This document shows, piece after piece, positions 44,961 to 53,128 of a stretch of DNA of 61,287 nt. Source of the DNA: Flavobacteriaceae bacterium (GTDB lineage Bacteria; Bacteroidota; Bacteroidia; Flavobacteriales; Flavobacteriaceae); assembly GCA_009827225.1 (NCBI GenBank), contig WUAI01000018.1:1-61287 (forward strand), written 5' to 3'. A program made the position numbers and the translations under genes. Positions within the stretch are counted from its first letter, which is position 1. Each line of letters starts with the position of its first letter. The notes beneath the pieces are model-generated. The model ran no database searches and was not told the DNA's origin. It was given only the letters and a program-made list of their open reading frames with translations.

Positions 44961-44993
44961 CTTTTTCAACTAACTAACCAAATTAAATTTCAA

Positions 44994-45428
44994 TTATGAA
45001 ATCTCAACCATTCTTTTAATATCTTCTGCCTTTTCTTTCTTCGGAACAGTAATTCTTAAAATACCATCCTCGTAAGTGGCGTTTATACTTTCACTTTCTA
45101 CCGTTTCCGGTAGTGTAAAGGATCGGCTAAACGTGCCGTAATTAAATTCTTTTCTAGTAAACTGAGTATTATCCGATGTGTCTGAAGATTCTTCCTTTTG
45201 GGCAAAGGATGAGGACACTTTTAATACTTCTTTTTCAATTTCTACTGCAAAATTTTCCTTTTTCAATCCAGGCGCCGCCAATTCGATGACAAAGGTCGAT
45301 ATATTTTCGGAAATATTGACTTTTGGAATGCTAAAGTTTTCATAATTAGACACATCCAATCGATTTTCCGGAAAAAAATCATCAAAAATTGATGGGAACC
45401 AGAGGTTATTTCTTTTAACTACTTTCAT
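44994..45428 (-). CDS. small heat shock protein, Hsp20/alpha-crystallin family
   Basis: A 144-residue chaperone with an alpha-crystallin domain (about 35-130): 'ELAAPGLKKENFAVEIEKEVLKV' region, 'RSFTLPETVESESI' and the 'YEDGILRITVPK' signature. It holds unfolding proteins without ATP. The short N-terminal arm ends at SIFDDFF. An inverted repeat lies 45-62 nt upstream and may take part in control. Convergent with rluF. Confidence 0.93.
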   Translation of the reverse strand: MKVVKRNNLWFPSIFDDFFPENRLDVSNYENFSIPKVNISENISTFVIELAAPGLKKENFAVEIEKEVLKVSSSFAQKEESSDTSDNTQFTRKEFNYGTFSRSFTLPETVESESINATYEDGILRITVPKKEKAEDIKRMVEIS

Positions 45429-45472
45429 GACTATATATTGTTTTAAAATTCAACTTTAACATGCTATTGCAA

Positions 45473-45490
45473 ATTGAATTCCAATTCAAT
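45473..45490. promoter_or_regulatory. inverted repeat ATTGAATT-CC-AATTCAAT upstream of hsp20
   Basis: Two perfect 8-bp arms about a 2-bp centre, 45-62 nt before the hsp20 start. It is not the CIRCE sequence of HrcA. AT-rich palindromes occur by chance, so an operator role is only a suggestion. Confidence 0.35.
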
Positions 45491-45526
45491 ATTTCAGTCA
45501 TTTTGTCCTGCAACGGGGCTATTTAA

Positions 45527-45541
45527 CCGACTTTTTGTCGG
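45527..45541 (-). terminator. weak hairpin after the TerB-like gene
   Basis: CCGAC-TTTTT-GTCGG, a 5-bp stem with a 5-nt loop, 16 bp after the TerB-like stop codon. No long T-tract follows on the minus strand, so it is at best a weak terminator. Confidence 0.3.
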
Positions 45542-45556
45542 ATTCAATGGACGTGC

Positions 45557-45955
45557 TTAGTTATAATATGTCTGGAAAATGGAAATAAGTTCCTCAGCGG
45601 GAATGAGTTTGTCCTCGAAATCGTTCATTCGAAGGAGAATTTTATCAATGGCAGCCGGCCGGATTCCCATTTTGAGACCAAATTCCCGTAAAACATGAAC
45701 CTCTTTTTCATGAGTTTCACGATCCACATTCATCATGAGCAAGAGTTTGTGGAAATGAGTAATTCGTTCTAACTCCGAGAAAATAGGTTGAGAAGGTTTG
45801 GGTTTCTTCAAAAGTTCATCCACCGTTTCTTTGGATACCTCCATTCTTTCCGCCAGTCTACACACAAAATCATATTCATGACTTGTCACTTTCTCATCTG
45901 CCTTTGCCAGCACGATCAAATCACTGATCAAAGCTAATTTGTATTCTAAATTCAT
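45557..45955 (-). CDS. TerB-like helical protein
   Basis: A 132-residue all-helical protein of the tellurite-resistance TerB-like superfamily: 'LISDLIVLAKADEKVTSHEYDFV' with the acidic DEKV...E pattern that binds metal in TerB, and a second 'LLMMNVDRETHEKEVHVLREFG' helix pair. The general role is thought to be metal- or stress-linked signalling at the membrane. It is a lone gene with a possible -7 element touching the ATG (TAGTATTG, one mismatch, 45960-45967). It is unrelated to uvrB, with which such short proteins are sometimes confused in annotation. Confidence 0.65.
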   Translation of the reverse strand: MNLEYKLALISDLIVLAKADEKVTSHEYDFVCRLAERMEVSKETVDELLKKPKPSQPIFSELERITHFHKLLLMMNVDRETHEKEVHVLREFGLKMGIRPAAIDKILLRMNDFEDKLIPAEELISIFQTYYN

Positions 45956-46004
45956 AGTACAATACTAAGGTAAATGTTGCATTTTTGAAAATCGAAGAAT
46001 AAAA

Positions 46005-46028
46005 AACCCGGAATAAAAATTCCGGGTT
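46005..46028 (-). terminator. intrinsic terminator after the 46048-46386 gene
   Basis: A perfect 10-bp stem (AACCCGGAAT / ATTCCGGGTT) with loop AAAA, followed on the minus strand by a six-T tract. It ends the small secreted-protein gene 20 bp after its stop. Confidence 0.88.
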
Positions 46029-46047
46029 CATTGCACTTTTAAAAGCC

Positions 46048-46386
46048 TTAGCTTTTGGAAATAATCTTCACCGGCAACAAATATCTTTGCCCGGCAGATA
46101 GTTTGTTCTCAAGAATTTGGTTATGTAACCTGTCTTTTACAAAAGACTGCATGAATTCACATTCTGCTTCCACCTCAAGAACGGTTACCTGGTTGTCGTC
46201 ATTCACATAAAAAGACACGAATGCCTCTCCATTTTCCTCAACAACAAAATCAGGATACTTTAAAAGTTTTTCGATTTCTTGTTCTGCGGTTCCTGGTTTT
46301 CCTTTATCCCCTATTGGATTTGTAGCAGATAAGGTTGTACCTACAAGTAGTACTAATGCGAGTGCAATTGATTTGATTGTTTTCAT
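46048..46386 (-). CDS. small secreted protein of unknown function
   Basis: A 112-residue exported protein: signal peptide (about 1-20, ending LSATN), then a compact alpha/beta domain with 'VSFYVNDDNQVTVLEVEAEC', one Cys, and C-terminal 'GQRYLLPVKI'. The strand pattern with F/Y at edges recalls TonB C-terminal-like domains of short periplasmic proteins, but without a firm match. It has its own terminator and is a single-gene unit, expressed from the 184-bp gap containing the palindrome at 46490. Confidence 0.7.
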   Translation of the reverse strand: MKTIKSIALALVLLVGTTLSATNPIGDKGKPGTAEQEIEKLLKYPDFVVEENGEAFVSFYVNDDNQVTVLEVEAECEFMQSFVKDRLHNQILENKLSAGQRYLLPVKIISKS

Positions 46387-46489
46387 ACTGTTCGTTTTTG
46401 ATTAATAATAAGTGATTGATACTAAAAAGACGCCCCACAAAAAAATTAGTTACGCCCTTGAATATCATTTAACCTTTTATTAACCAACA

Positions 46490-46503
46490 TTAACGTACGT
46501 TAA
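46490..46503. promoter_or_regulatory. 14-bp palindrome TTAACGTACGTTAA
   Basis: A perfect 14-bp palindrome 104 bp upstream of the small secreted-protein gene and 68 bp downstream of sucC. Flanking repeats of TTAAC(C/G) extend the pattern to either side (46468-46507). It could be an operator for the secreted protein gene. No promoter element could be paired with it. Confidence 0.4.
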
Positions 46504-46520
46504 CGCAACGGTATAAAAAA

Positions 46521-46547
46521 CCCTCCAACGCCTTAAACGAAGGAGGG
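46521..46547 (-). terminator. intrinsic terminator of sucC
   Basis: CCCTCC at 46521-46526 pairs with GGAGGG at 46542-46547 across a 15-nt loop; on the minus strand the stem is followed by TTTTTT. It is 24 bp past the sucC stop. Confidence 0.75.
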
Positions 46548-46570
46548 CCTGTATCCTATATTCTAAATAT

Positions 46571-47761
46571 CTAAGCTAAAACGGCCTGTACTTTATCCGC
46601 CGCTTCCTGGAATTCGATTGCAGATTGCACATCCAGTCCGCTATTATCAATAAGCTCTTTTGCTATATCTGCATTGGTACCTTGTAGTCTCACAATTATT
46701 GGCACTTCGATATTTCCCATGTTTGTATAAGCATCCACAATTCCCTGGGCCACACGGTCGCAACGAACGATCCCTCCAAAGATGTTTACCAGAATCGCCT
46801 TCACGTTAGGATCTTTGAGAATGAGGTTAAAAGCAGTTTCAACTCTTTCTGCATCTGCAGTACCTCCTACGTCCAGGAAGTTTGCCGGTTCACCACCAGC
46901 CTGCTTAATAAGGTCCATCGTGGCCATTGCCAATCCGGCTCCGTTCACCATGCAACCTACATTACCATCAAGGTCTACATAGTTTAATCCCACTTCCTTG
47001 GCTTCAACTTCCACCGGGTTTTCTTCCCGAATATCGCGCATTTCAACATAATCTTTATGACGATACAATGCATTATCGTCTAAAGTAACCTTAGCATCCA
47101 CTGCAATCACACGATCATCACTGGTCTTCAACACAGGATTGATCTCGAATAAAGAGGAATCCGATTTGATATAAGCCGTGTACAAAGCATTCACGAACTT
47201 CACCATTCCTTTAAACGCTTTTCCACTCAAACCTAGGTTAAAAGCAATACGTCTCGCCTGAAAAGGCAACAAACCGGCTGCCGGGTCAATTTCTTCGGTG
47301 AAAATAAGATGGGGAGTTTCTTCAGCAACTGCTTCAATATCCATACCCCCTTCCGTAGAATACATTATCATATTGCGCCCGGTTCCACGATCCAATAATA
47401 CGCTCATATAATATTCTTCCGGTTCACTATCTCCAGGATAATACACATCTTCGGCGATCAAAACCTGGTGTACTTTCTTCCCTTCGGCACTTGTTTGAGG
47501 TGTGATAAGATTCATCCCGATGATTTGTCCTGCAAGGTCTCTAACCTCATCCAGGCTTTTAGCCAGTTTTACACCACCGCCTTTTCCACGTCCACCGGCG
47601 TGCACTTGCGCTTTGATCACATGCCACCCCGTGCCTGTTTCTTCGGTGAGTTTCTTGGCTGCCTCCACTGCCTCATCGGCTGTTTGAGCTACAATCCCTC
47701 TTTGGATCTCTACTCCAAAACTGTTTAAAATCTGTTTTCCCTGATATTCGTGTAAGTTCAT
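46571..47761 (-). CDS. sucC: succinate-CoA ligase (ADP-forming) subunit beta
   Basis: A 396-residue TCA-cycle enzyme subunit: ATP-grasp domain from residue 1 ('MNLHEYQGKQILNSFGV' start), glycine loop HAGGRGKGGGVKLA, and CoA-ligase domain with 'GCMVNGAGLAMATMD' and 'FGGIVRCDRVAQGI'. It couples succinyl-CoA cleavage to ADP (or GDP) phosphorylation. The alpha subunit sucD is not in the window. Its promoter lies 24 nt upstream and a terminator follows it, so it is monocistronic. Confidence 0.97.
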   Translation of the reverse strand: MNLHEYQGKQILNSFGVEIQRGIVAQTADEAVEAAKKLTEETGTGWHVIKAQVHAGGRGKGGGVKLAKSLDEVRDLAGQIIGMNLITPQTSAEGKKVHQVLIAEDVYYPGDSEPEEYYMSVLLDRGTGRNMIMYSTEGGMDIEAVAEETPHLIFTEEIDPAAGLLPFQARRIAFNLGLSGKAFKGMVKFVNALYTAYIKSDSSLFEINPVLKTSDDRVIAVDAKVTLDDNALYRHKDYVEMRDIREENPVEVEAKEVGLNYVDLDGNVGCMVNGAGLAMATMDLIKQAGGEPANFLDVGGTADAERVETAFNLILKDPNVKAILVNIFGGIVRCDRVAQGIVDAYTNMGNIEVPIIVRLQGTNADIAKELIDNSGLDVQSAIEFQEAADKVQAVLA

Positions 47762-47784
47762 TCTTTAGTCCATTTTCAGAAGCA

Positions 47785-47792
47785 CAAAAGTA
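47785..47792 (-). promoter_or_regulatory. TAnnTTTG -7 element for sucC
   Basis: TACTTTTG on the minus strand, full consensus, 23 nt before the sucC ATG at 47761. Confidence 0.55.
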
Positions 47793-47851
47793 AGAAATGT
47801 TGTCGAGAGAAATTAGGTTCGGGTTAAAAAATCACTTCTTTATGGGACTTG

Positions 47852-47924
47852 ATTTCTTCGGAAATGGATCGGTCCGATTACATTTAAAAAAAGTAGGCAA
47901 AAAATATCGACAATTTGCCCACTT
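47852..47924. promoter_or_regulatory. structured non-coding region upstream of lysA
   Basis: Three consecutive inverted repeats lie in the gap between divergent sucC and lysA: ATTTC-TTCG-GAAAT (47852-47865, a UUCG-tetraloop hairpin), ATCGG-T-CCGAT (47868-47878), and a long arm pair AAGTaGGCAAA (47891-47901) with TTTGCCcACTT (47914-47924), one A/C mismatch and a 12-nt loop. On the minus strand the last one runs into a seven-T tract. On the plus strand it would fold in the lysA 5' leader. It may be a leader regulator or a small RNA end; it does not resemble the lysine riboswitch. Confidence 0.4.
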
Positions 47925-47973
47925 CCACTTAATTTTAATGCCTTGAAAAATGTCGAATAAAAGAACGCTCATC

Positions 47974-49182
47974 ATGAAAAGAAATGATTTACTAAAAGTT
48001 AGCGAGCAATATGGCAGTCCCTTGTATGTGTACGACGCCGACAAAATTGAATTTCAATACAACCGATTAAAAAACGCTTTCCGAAAGGTGGGTCGTTTAA
48101 AGATTAACTATGCCGTTAAAGCACTTTCCAATATATCGATCATCAAATTCCTTTATGACCTTGGTGCCGGTATGGACACAGTGTCCTTACAGGAAGTACG
48201 TTTATGTCGTGAAGCGGGTGTTCCGGCCGATCAGATCATTTATACCCCCAATGGGGTTTCCATGGAAGAACTGGAAGGTGCCGCCGCTTTGGGAGTGCAG
48301 ATCAATATCGACAACCTTTCCATCTTAGAGCAATTCGGAACCAAACATCCTAAAATTCCGGTTTGTATTCGTATCAATCCACATGTCATGGCAGGTGGGA
48401 ACACGAATATTTCAGTAGGACATATCGATAGCAAGTTTGGAATCTCCATTCACCAGCTGCCGCATATTAAGCGTATTGTGGAAAATACGGGAATGAATAT
48501 CAATGGTATTCATATGCATACAGGAAGTGACATCCTCGATATTGAAGTGTTTCTTTATGCTTCTGAAATATTATTCGAAACCGCCAGGAGTTTTCCCAAT
48601 TTGGAATTTATCGACTTCGGAAGTGGTTTTAAAGTCCCCTATAAAGATGGTGACATAGAAACCAATATTGAAGAAATGGGCGAAAAACTTACTCAGCGTT
48701 TCAACGAATTTTGCCAGGAATATGGGAAAGAACTTACTCTCGCCTTCGAACCTGGCAAGTTTTTGGTGAGTGAAGCTGGATTGTTTCTGGCCAAGGTAAA
48801 TGTGGTGAAGCAAACTACTTCCACCGTTTTTGCACAAATCGATAGCGGTTTTAACCATTTCATCCGACCGATGTTCTACGGAAGTAACCACGAAATTGAA
48901 AATCTGAGCAACCCCGACGGTAGGCCTCGTTTTTACAGTGTGGTGGGTTATATATGTGAAACCGACACTTTTGCCAACAATCGGAGAATTTCAGAAATAA
49001 ATGAAGGGGATATCCTTGCCTTTCACAATGCCGGGGCCTATTGCTTTAGCATGGCCAGCAACTACAACAGTAGGTACCGACCAGCCGAAGTACTTCACTA
49101 TAAAGGAGATTTTCACCTAATAAGGGAACGCGAAACCTTCGATCATTTAATGGCTACTCAAAAACTGGTGTCAATTCATTAA
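47974..49182 (+). CDS. lysA: diaminopimelate decarboxylase
   Basis: A 402-residue fold-type III PLP enzyme that decarboxylates meso-diaminopimelate to lysine. PLP Lys49 lies in INYAVKAL, the phosphate-binding 'HMHTGSDI' and 'DFGSGF' follow, and the second-subunit active-site motif CETDTFA is present. An alternative start at 47950 would add eight residues. It lies after the structured intergenic region and follows no operon partner; dapD is elsewhere in the window. An inverted repeat downstream (49201-49248) may end its transcript. Confidence 0.95.
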   Translation: MKRNDLLKVSEQYGSPLYVYDADKIEFQYNRLKNAFRKVGRLKINYAVKALSNISIIKFLYDLGAGMDTVSLQEVRLCREAGVPADQIIYTPNGVSMEELEGAAALGVQINIDNLSILEQFGTKHPKIPVCIRINPHVMAGGNTNISVGHIDSKFGISIHQLPHIKRIVENTGMNINGIHMHTGSDILDIEVFLYASEILFETARSFPNLEFIDFGSGFKVPYKDGDIETNIEEMGEKLTQRFNEFCQEYGKELTLAFEPGKFLVSEAGLFLAKVNVVKQTTSTVFAQIDSGFNHFIRPMFYGSNHEIENLSNPDGRPRFYSVVGYICETDTFANNRRISEINEGDILAFHNAGAYCFSMASNYNSRYRPAEVLHYKGDFHLIRERETFDHLMATQKLVSIH

Positions 49183-49200
49183 AGGGATACTTTCCTTATG

Positions 49201-49248
49201 AAGTGATCGATTTCTAAAAATGAAGTACATTTAAGGAATCAATCACTT
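49201..49248 (+). terminator. possible terminator or regulatory stem after lysA
   Basis: AAGTGATCGATT (49201-49212) pairs with AATCAATCACTT (49237-49248) over 12 bp with one mismatch and a 24-nt loop; a four-T tract overlaps the end. It ends only 4 bp before the esterase start, so it could also lie in that gene's leader. Confidence 0.35.
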
Positions 49249-49252
49249 TTCT

Positions 49253-50053
49253 ATGGGTAAGTTATTCAAGCTGAAATGGATATGCGCTACGGTTTTATGC
49301 TGTTTCATAGCTATTTCATCTTTCGGACAGGATTTCTCTGACTTTGCTAAGGAAACGTATTCCAAAAATGGTGAAGAATTACCCTTTCGAATTCTAGCTC
49401 CTCAATCCCTTGAGCCGGGTACCACCTACCCATTACTTGTATTCCTGCATGGTTCTGGAGAACGGGGAACAGATAATGAACTGCAACTCAAACACGGAGC
49501 TGAGTTATTCCTGAGAGATAGCATACGTACCAAATATCCGGCAATCGTAGTATTTCCTCAATGTCGGGAAAACTACAGCTGGAACAACACACAATATTCA
49601 CAAATTGCTGGAACCCGAATTTTAAAATTTCCGAAGGAACAAACTCCCAACTTACATTTATCGCTGGTTGAAGGAATGATCGATGAACTACTGAACAAAT
49701 TTCCTATAGACAAAGAACGAATGTATGTGGGCGGACTTTCGAACGGTGGTATGGGAACTTTTGAATTGGTTAGAAGAAACCCCAACACCTTTGCCGCCGC
49801 TTTCCCCATCTGCGGAGGAGCCAATCCGCTGATCGCAGAACAAATTACTTCCACTTCCTGGTGGATATTTCATGGACTAAAAGATATGGTCATCCCGGCG
49901 ATATACTCGAAACGTATTGGAAAGGCCCTGGAAGAAAAAGGCGCTGCGATAAAATTGAGCCTCTATGAAGGAGTGAAGCATGACAGCTGGACGAATGCTT
50001 TTGCCGAACCAGAACTATTACCCTGGTTATTTAACCAAAAAATGATGAAATAA
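49253..50053 (+). CDS. secreted alpha/beta hydrolase (predicted carboxylesterase/peptidase type)
   Basis: A 266-residue exported protein: signal peptide ending SSFGQ (about residue 25), then an alpha/beta hydrolase with LLVFLHGSGERG, nucleophile GGLSNGGMG, acid candidate in HGLKDMVIP and His in GVKHDSW. Such PHB-depolymerase/dienelactone-like 'predicted peptidases' are common surface or periplasmic esterases in Bacteroidetes. Substrate unknown. It starts a run of accessory plus-strand genes. Confidence 0.82.
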   Translation: MGKLFKLKWICATVLCCFIAISSFGQDFSDFAKETYSKNGEELPFRILAPQSLEPGTTYPLLVFLHGSGERGTDNELQLKHGAELFLRDSIRTKYPAIVVFPQCRENYSWNNTQYSQIAGTRILKFPKEQTPNLHLSLVEGMIDELLNKFPIDKERMYVGGLSNGGMGTFELVRRNPNTFAAAFPICGGANPLIAEQITSTSWWIFHGLKDMVIPAIYSKRIGKALEEKGAAIKLSLYEGVKHDSWTNAFAEPELLPWLFNQKMMK

Positions 50054-50080
50054 TACGATATACAACTAAACACTACAACC

Positions 50081-50500
50081 ATGAAATTTTCAGTTATTTA
50101 TTGGGCTTCGATCCTTTTCGGTCTCGGACTTGCTATTTATTTCTACTTTTTCAATTTCGACAATATGTCGGAAACAGAATTGGTAAACGCAGTACTGTAC
50201 TGGTATGTTCCACTAATATTCGGAATATATGGGTTAATTGCCACGCGTATTAAAAGTAAGATGGGAGACCTTGAAATGAGTGCTTTGAAATATTTATTTT
50301 CAGGTAAAGACGGACTTCTTCTGGTCATGATCATTCTAATAGGATGTGGAGGATTGATCGGTCTGGTTCTGTTACTCATTCCATTGGCTATTTTTAAAGT
50401 TCAAAGTCCTTATTTTGATGCTAAAGTTGCATTGATGGGAACTGCTCTTTGCGTACTTCTTCTATGGGCGTTCTTTGTAGTACTATGGCCGTCACTGTAG
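50081..50500 (+). CDS. four-helix membrane protein of unknown function
   Basis: A 139-residue hydrophobic protein with four predicted membrane helices (about 5-25, 42-60, 80-105, 115-135) and no recognisable motif. It is located between the secreted esterase (27 bp gap) and the beta-lactamase-fold lipoprotein (19 bp gap). No family match from memory. Confidence 0.65.
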   Translation: MKFSVIYWASILFGLGLAIYFYFFNFDNMSETELVNAVLYWYVPLIFGIYGLIATRIKSKMGDLEMSALKYLFSGKDGLLLVMIILIGCGGLIGLVLLLIPLAIFKVQSPYFDAKVALMGTALCVLLLWAFFVVLWPSL

Positions 50501-50519
50501 AATGGAAGACTTACCTCAA

Positions 50520-51656
50520 ATGAATCCATTGATAAAGTTTCTCCTCGTTTTGTCTCTTGCATTCGTAGTGTCATGTACTCAACCAAGTCTTGATCCTTTG
50601 CAAAGAGCATTAATGAGCAATCATCCAGCGATTCAAAAAGTGATGAATAATCTCGAGGAGCACGAGGTGCAGATTCTATACACCCAGATAGACACCAGCG
50701 CAACCGGGGAAGTTATTTTCACCGAATACACTTTTCAACTGGACGAAAACCGGTATTTCTATCCGGCGAGCACCGTTAAACTGCCCGCCGCAGTGATCAC
50801 CATGGAATGGTTGGAGGCTCAGGACTCATTAACCACATCGGTTCCATATGGATTCAAAGGAGACTCACTTATGTATGACCTTAAAAGTGACTATCGCGCT
50901 GTGTTTGGCTTGAGTGACAACGATGCGTATAACCGACATTACGAACTTTTAGGTCGTGACTACTTGAACCAATCGTTGAGACAGAAAGGTATTCAGCCAG
51001 TACGAATTTCACATCGCTTGTCGACGCCCAATGCGAATATCTCTGAACGAAAAGAGAGTTTCTTTTGGTACAACGGTGATACTGTTCCTGTGCCTGTTTA
51101 TTTGGACGGACCTATTGAAAAAATAGATCTGCGGGAGCAACAAAAGGGTAAGGGTTTTATGCGCTATGACAGCCTTATTGAAACGCCCATGAATTTTTCA
51201 GAAAAGAACTATTTCCCTTTGCAGGCACAACAAGGTCTTTTAAAGAGATTATTTTATCCGGAATCTTTTGCTGAAGAACAACGATTCAACATAAATCCAG
51301 CCAGAATGACGGTTCTTCATAAGCGGATGAGTGAAGTGCCAAGGGCGCTTGGATATGATGTATCCGAATACTACGACAGTTATGTCAAATTCTTCATGTA
51401 TGGAGATACCAAAGATTCGATTCCGCATCACATTAAAATACATAACAAAGTAGGTTACGCATACGGAACACTTACCGATAATGCCTATATCGTTGATGAC
51501 ATTTACGATGTCCGGTTTTTTCTATCCGCCACCATTCTGGTCAACGAAAATGGAATATTTAACGATGACAACTATGAATATGAAACCATAGGAGTACCGT
51601 TCCTGGCCCAGTTAGGACGGGAAATTTATCTTTACGAAAGACAACGAAAAAAATAA
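50520..51656 (+). CDS. serine hydrolase lipoprotein, class A beta-lactamase fold
   Basis: A 378-residue lipoprotein (lipobox VVSC, Cys19) with the three active-site elements of the penicillin-recognising enzymes: STVK with Ser84 and Lys87, SDN at 132-134 and KVG at 310-312 in place of KTG. No Glu166-type loop (ExxLN) is apparent, so it is more likely a D,D-peptidase-like or unknown serine hydrolase than an efficient beta-lactamase. The start is ATG at 50520, where the signal peptide begins. Confidence 0.78.
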   Translation: MNPLIKFLLVLSLAFVVSCTQPSLDPLQRALMSNHPAIQKVMNNLEEHEVQILYTQIDTSATGEVIFTEYTFQLDENRYFYPASTVKLPAAVITMEWLEAQDSLTTSVPYGFKGDSLMYDLKSDYRAVFGLSDNDAYNRHYELLGRDYLNQSLRQKGIQPVRISHRLSTPNANISERKESFFWYNGDTVPVPVYLDGPIEKIDLREQQKGKGFMRYDSLIETPMNFSEKNYFPLQAQQGLLKRLFYPESFAEEQRFNINPARMTVLHKRMSEVPRALGYDVSEYYDSYVKFFMYGDTKDSIPHHIKIHNKVGYAYGTLTDNAYIVDDIYDVRFFLSATILVNENGIFNDDNYEYETIGVPFLAQLGREIYLYERQRKK

Positions 51657-51662
51657 AGTCTC

Positions 51663-52073
51663 GTGTTTTTATCACAGAACACCAAAAGATTAGCGCTATT
51701 GATTGTGTTTGTTCAGGCCACGCATTCCACAGAGGAATATATCGGCCGTTTATGGGAGAACTTTCCTCCTGCTACCTATCTATGCGGTCTAGTTTCTGAC
51801 GATCTGGAAAGAGGGTTTCTTATAATCAATACAGGTCTGTTCGTGATCGGTATTCTGTCCTGGTTAATATGGGTTCGAAATGGATATACCTTGGCCAAAG
51901 CAATCATTTCCTTTTGGATCATCGTTGAAATTCTCAATGGGATCGTTCATCCACTTTGGGCATTAGTCCAAAAAAGTTATCAACCCGGAGTGATCACCGC
52001 ACCATTCCTGTTGGCAAATGCTTTATTCTTATGGTATTATTTCAGAAATGATCTTCTGATGAACTCCGATTAA
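51663..52073 (+). CDS. HXXEE domain membrane protein
   Basis: A 136-residue membrane protein with four helices and the family signature His-Ser-Thr-Glu-Glu (HSTEE, about 21-25), with a second conserved HPLW in helix 4 region. The HXXEE family may be intramembrane enzymes; the two His and Glu residues could bind metal. GTG start, 6 bp after the lipoprotein gene. Its stop overlaps that of the convergent nitronate monooxygenase gene (TTAA). Confidence 0.75.
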   Translation: MFLSQNTKRLALLIVFVQATHSTEEYIGRLWENFPPATYLCGLVSDDLERGFLIINTGLFVIGILSWLIWVRNGYTLAKAIISFWIIVEILNGIVHPLWALVQKSYQPGVITAPFLLANALFLWYYFRNDLLMNSD

Positions 52074-53011
52074 AATTCTTGAATTTCGCCTTTAGCGGCC
52101 TCGAATTCCCGCATAAGATCCTGAACGATTTGGGCCGCAGGCTTGATATCATGGATCAAACCCGAGATTTGTCCGATTTCCAACTCACCTTCCACCAGAT
52201 CTCCTTCGAACATTCCTTTTTTCGCCCTGGCACGACCTAGCAATTTCTTGAGTTCTTCAATGGAAGGACCTTTTTTATAAAGTTCCTTTACATCCTGATA
52301 AAACTTGTTTTTTATCAAACGTACCGGTGCCAATTCTTTCAAGGTGAGTTCTGTATCCCCTTCTTTGGCGTTCACTACCACATCTTTAAAAGCCTGGTGA
52401 GCGCTGGATTCTTCCGAAGCAACAAAACGGCTACCCACCTGCACTCCATCTGCACCCAATACCATTGCCGCCAGCATACCTCTTCCGGTAGCAATTCCGC
52501 CGGCGGCGATCAATGGAATTTTAAGTTGCTCTTTTACCATGGGAATAAGAGTAAATGTGGTTGTTTCTTCCCTACCGTTGTGTCCACCTGCCTCAAAACC
52601 TTCAGCAACAATAGCATCTACGCCTGCTTCCTGGGCTTTGAGCGCAAATTTTACGCTGCTCACCACATGCACTACAGTGATATCATGTGATTTCAAGTGT
52701 TGGGTGTAGGTCTTTGGATTGCCCGCAGACGTGAACACGATCTTCACTCCTTCTTCTATAATGATTTGAATGATTTCCTCGAGATTCGGATACAACATGG
52801 GAACATTCACACCGAAAGGCTTTTGCGTAGCCTGCTGGCATTTCTTGATATGTTCTCGCAAGACTTCCGGGTACATGGAGCCGGCTCCCAGAAGTCCGAG
52901 TCCGCCTTCATTGCTTACTGCACTTGCCAGGCGCCAACCGCTGTTCCAGATCATACCAGCTTGAATGATGGGAAATTCTATTCCGAAGAGTTCCGTGATA
53001 CGGTTTTTCAC
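52070..53011 (-). CDS. nitronate monooxygenase / FabK-like FMN enzyme
   Basis: A 313-residue FMN-binding TIM barrel with 'FPIIQAGMIW', 'VIAEGFEAGGHNG' as VAEGFEAGGH, PLIAAGGIATGRG and GADGVQVGSRF; His in AGGH is the catalytic-site residue of nitronate monooxygenases. Related enoyl-ACP reductase FabK has the same fold, so the annotation is at family level. GTG start; an imperfect TAAATTTA element lies at 53021-53028. Confidence 0.87.
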   Translation of the reverse strand: MKNRITELFGIEFPIIQAGMIWNSGWRLASAVSNEGGLGLLGAGSMYPEVLREHIKKCQQATQKPFGVNVPMLYPNLEEIIQIIIEEGVKIVFTSAGNPKTYTQHLKSHDITVVHVVSSVKFALKAQEAGVDAIVAEGFEAGGHNGREETTTFTLIPMVKEQLKIPLIAAGGIATGRGMLAAMVLGADGVQVGSRFVASEESSAHQAFKDVVVNAKEGDTELTLKELAPVRLIKNKFYQDVKELYKKGPSIEELKKLLGRARAKKGMFEGDLVEGELEIGQISGLIHDIKPAAQIVQDLMREFEAAKGEIQEF

Positions 53012-53128
53012 TACTGTTTATAAATTTAATGGGAATTAGACCTCATAATTAAATATCGAACGACTTGACACCTATTTGACTCCATCCTCAACTAAATCGC
53101 TAATGCAAGAAAATTATCATCTATTTTT

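Noticed and set aside
45557-45955. Truncated second uvrB copy
   Set aside because: The protein is TerB-like in length and pattern, with no P-loop or UvrB motifs.
49201-49248. Attachment site or mobile-element end
   Set aside because: The repeat is an inverted pair forming a stem, with no direct repeat, integrase or foreign genes nearby.
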